Positions 62,351 to 64,000 of a stretch of 64,000 bases of DNA are shown one piece after another. The notes below the pieces were generated by a model. The model was not told where the DNA came from. It did no database searches and saw only the letters and a list, made by a program, of their open reading frames with translations. Origin of the DNA: Engelhardtia mirabilis (GTDB lineage Bacteria > Planctomycetota > UBA1135 > GCA-002686595); NCBI GenBank assembly GCA_007751255.1, contig CP036296.1, positions 4,402,001 through 4,466,000 of the forward strand, read 5' to 3'. Each line of letters opens with the position of its first letter. The first letter of the stretch is position 1. A program made the translations under genes and the position numbers.

Positions 62351-63148
62351 ATGTCCAACCCTGCCGAACAACGCCGCCGCGGACCCGCCGCCCTCGCCCT
62401 CGTCTCCAGCGCCACCCTGCTGGCCGGTTGCTACGGCTCGGCCGGCCACGCCCACTACATCGCCCCGCCCCAGGTCGAGACGGTCTACGAGCAGGAGCCC
62501 AACAACACCTTCCAGACGCCCCAGGGACTGGGGGCGCTCTACGGCGGCGACTGCCTCACGGTCCTCGGCCACAGCGACTTCTTCGACGCTGACGGCTTCG
62601 CCTTCGTTGCGGGTGAGAGCATCGAAGTGCACGTCGCCCTCGACGGGGAGAACCCCTTCTGTGACCTCGACCTGTGCGTGTACGACCCCTACCTGGGCCA
62701 ATACATCCTCTGCAAGGTGTCACCGAACAGCGACGAGTTCGCGAGCTTCACGGTCGACGCCGGCTTCGAGTTCCACTTGGTGGTCAGCAGCGCCTCGGGC
62801 GCCTCGAACTACGCCCTGGGGATCGAGGTGTTCGACTCCTTCGGCTACGCACCCTACTCGGCCGTGGCTGGTGAGGACGAGGCCCAAGGCGGCGCGGGCG
62901 CCAAGGTGCGCGCGCTCGACGCGGCTCCCGAGGAGTTGCAGCTCGACAGCGCGGACGCGGACCGCCGCCGTGCCTTCGACCGCTACCTCGACGGATCCCG
63001 GACCGACGCGAGCCCGCTGCGCTCCGAGCGCGGCATCACCTTCGACGCGCCCCTGGGCCGCTTCCTGTTGTCACCCGCTGGCCTGCCGCCGATCGCCGGC
63101 GATGTCGGTCTGGTGGCCTTGCAGTGGAAGTTCGCAGCCGCCGACTGA
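62351..63148 (+). CDS. PPC-domain lipoprotein under a sigma-54 promoter
   Basis: 265 residues. Lipobox 'SSATLLAGCYG' (Cys27). Residues ~42-160 are a bacterial pre-peptidase C-terminal (PPC)-like beta domain: 'VYEQEPNNTFQTPQGLG', 'GHSDFFDADGFAFVAGESIEVHVAL', 'DLDLCVYDP', 'ASFTVDAGFEFHLVVSSASG'. The 'EPNN' start and 'DxDxF' are typical. The C-terminal ~100 residues are unassigned and polar. PPC domains often accompany secreted proteases; here it is alone. Regulation by sigma-54 means it is made under a specific signal. Confidence 0.82.
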   Translation: MSNPAEQRRRGPAALALVSSATLLAGCYGSAGHAHYIAPPQVETVYEQEPNNTFQTPQGLGALYGGDCLTVLGHSDFFDADGFAFVAGESIEVHVALDGENPFCDLDLCVYDPYLGQYILCKVSPNSDEFASFTVDAGFEFHLVVSSASGASNYALGIEVFDSFGYAPYSAVAGEDEAQGGAGAKVRALDAAPEELQLDSADADRRRAFDRYLDGSRTDASPLRSERGITFDAPLGRFLLSPAGLPPIAGDVGLVALQWKFAAAD

Positions 63149-63166
63149 CACGTCGCAGGCACGCAA

Positions 63167-63204
63167 CGAGCGCGGCGGCCGGATCCATCCGGTCGCCGCG
63201 CTCG
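63167..63204. terminator. Strong bidirectional hairpin between convergent genes
   Basis: CGAGCGCGGCGGCCGGA pairs with TCCGGTCGCCGCGCTCG, ~16 bp with one G/T position and a tight loop. It fills the space between the PPC lipoprotein stop and the RluA-like stop. Confidence 0.7.
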
Positions 63205-63885
63205 CTATCTCTGGGCGAATTGTCGCCAGGGGCCGATCTTCGGCGGCTCGGCCTCGAAGCGCATCGACTCGCGCAGGGTCGGGTGCTCGAGCACCAAGGC
63301 GCGGGCGTGCAGCGCGACCGACTTGTCGGGCAGGGCTTCGGTGGCGCCGTACTTGAGGTCGCCCAGGAGCGGCGCGCCGAGGCTCGCGGCGGCCACCCGC
63401 AACTGGTGCGGACGCCCGGTGATCGGCTCCAGCTCGAGCCAGGTCGTCTCGCCGCGCCGCTCGCGCACGCGCCAGCGGGTGATCGCCTCCTTGGCGTCGT
63501 CGCGGGGCGCCTCGAAGCTCGTCACGCGGTTGTTGGACGGGTTCTTGACGAGCCACTGGCGCAGCTCGCCCTCGTCTTCCGCGACCCACGGACCGCACAG
63601 GGCCCAATAGGTCTTGCCCATGCGCTTCGACTTGAGCTGGGACGTCAGGCGGTCGGCCGCCTTGGAGGTGCGCGCGAAGCAGATCACGCCGCTGACCGGC
63701 CGATCCAGGCGCTGCACGACCCCCAGGAACACCGCGCCGGGCTTGTGGTACTCGCGCGCGATCCAGGCCTTGGCGGAGTCGAACAGGCTCTCGTCGCCGC
63801 TGGAGTCGGGCACCGTCGGCACGCAGGCCGGCTTGTCGACCACCAACAGGTGGTTGCAGGCGTGCAGCACGCGCAGCTCGCTCAC
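63205..63885 (-). CDS. RluA-family pseudouridine synthase without S4 domain
   Basis: 226 residues from GTG 63885. Catalytic 'VVQRLDRPVSGVICFART' (Asp in RLDR), 'GKTYWALCGPW' and 'PITGRPHQLRVAAASLGAPLLGDLKYG' are RluA-family motifs; there is no N-terminal S4 domain, as in RluA/TruC types. It modifies uridines in rRNA or tRNA. Its start overlaps the stop of the upstream gene by 4 bp (GTGA). Confidence 0.87.
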   Translation of the reverse strand: MSELRVLHACNHLLVVDKPACVPTVPDSSGDESLFDSAKAWIAREYHKPGAVFLGVVQRLDRPVSGVICFARTSKAADRLTSQLKSKRMGKTYWALCGPWVAEDEGELRQWLVKNPSNNRVTSFEAPRDDAKEAITRWRVRERRGETTWLELEPITGRPHQLRVAAASLGAPLLGDLKYGATEALPDKSVALHARALVLEHPTLRESMRFEAEPPKIGPWRQFAQR

Positions 63886-64000
63886 GCCCCGTCCTCGAGG
63901 GGCACACCGCGGGCCCAGCGCGCGCAGAAGCCGCAGGGCAACAGGCGCCCGCTCGACTCCTCGGCCAGGGCCAGCTCCCCCACCGCGCTCGCGCCGCCCT
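63882..64000 (-). CDS. C-terminal end of an unidentified gene (cut by the window edge)
   Basis: Open frame from the window edge to a TGA at 63882-63884, about 38 residues: ends '...GRLLPCGFCARWARGVPLEDGA'. The GTGA overlap with the RluA-like start, the same junction used elsewhere in this window, supports it. The CxxC suggests a zinc or redox motif. Too short to name. Confidence 0.55.
   Translation of the reverse strand, partial: GGASAVGELALAEESSGRLLPCGFCARWARGVPLEDGA

Noticed and set aside
61993..62415. N-terminal extension of the sulfotransferase
   Set aside because: The extra ~141 residues are Pro/Gly/Arg filler and overlap the sigma-54 promoter and start of the divergent lipoprotein.

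Overview
The window is one contiguous piece of a very G+C-rich bacterial chromosome (clearly above 65% G+C), densely packed with about 54 genes on both strands. Several traits point to a Gram-negative planctomycete, probably of the Pla163/Saltatorellus-type lineages: a Kdo/LPS-core kinase (lipopolysaccharide), the futalosine menaquinone genes mqnC and mqnE, many secreted or lipoprotein beta-propeller, PKD and PPC proteins, a vitamin-K-carboxylase-like HTTM protein, and an FG-GAP protein ending in a C-terminal sandwich domain that I associate with this group. The assignment is inference from gene content; there is no rRNA or marker phylogeny here. I found no rRNA, tRNA or CRISPR array.

Layout. 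0-5 kb: the end of a TPR/ATPase-type regulator, an LPS kinase, and KptA (RNA 2'-phosphotransferase) with a huge charged tail. 5-12.4 kb: a dicarboxylate-type symporter, an HTH regulator, a secreted double retropepsin, a rhodanese/FUN14 pair, and a CnaB-like protein coupled to a MATE exporter. 12.4-20.6 kb: Cys/Met PLP enzyme, hotdog dehydratase + ferredoxin-NADP reductase, a compact Pus10-type pseudouridine synthase, lgt + RNase HII-like, and a UGM-like flavoprotein + glycosyltransferase. 20.6-32.3 kb: 2OG oxygenase, acyltransferase 3, envelope proteins (two with trypsin-like folds that lack the catalytic serine), NAPE-PLD-like hydrolase, RluD. 32.7-45.5 kb: htpG, large surface lipoproteins, an HTTM carboxylase/TIR pair, a B12-radical SAM enzyme. 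45.5-53 kb: glycyl-tRNA synthetase, YbaK-like deacylase, kynureninase-like enzyme, secreted proteins, a thioredoxin-fold protein without its CxxC. 53-64 kb: mqnC-mqnE, His-rich lipoprotein, secreted GH13 amylase, proC, SGNH hydrolase, sulfotransferase, PPC lipoprotein behind a near-perfect sigma-54 promoter, RluA-type synthase and the end of one more gene.

Non-coding signals are the most unusual part. (1) Two copies of a 159-bp element (4914-5072 and, inverted, 49253-49411; 157 of 159 bases identical) have 28-bp perfect terminal inverted repeats and 4-bp target duplications of the YTAR type (TTAG and CTAG). In both cases the duplicated target is the stop codon of the adjacent gene, so the gene survives intact. 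(2) At least a dozen genes have a TANNNT -10 hexamer whose last base lies only 6-10 nt before the start codon, the geometry of leaderless or nearly leaderless mRNAs; in the 38-bp gap at 47508-47545 two such promoters stand back to back and create a palindrome. (3) Convergent gene pairs share strong bidirectional hairpins (8939-8960, 63167-63204).

Working together: mqnC/mqnE, ferredoxin-NADP reductase and GlyRS are housekeeping; LPS kinase, UGM-like enzyme, GT2, acyltransferase, sulfotransferase, SGNH hydrolase, Lgt and the lipoproteins form an envelope/surface-polysaccharide theme; KptA, Pus10, RluD, the RluA-like enzyme, YbaK, GlyRS and the RNase HII-like protein form an RNA/tRNA-processing theme with two families more typical of archaea and eukaryotes.
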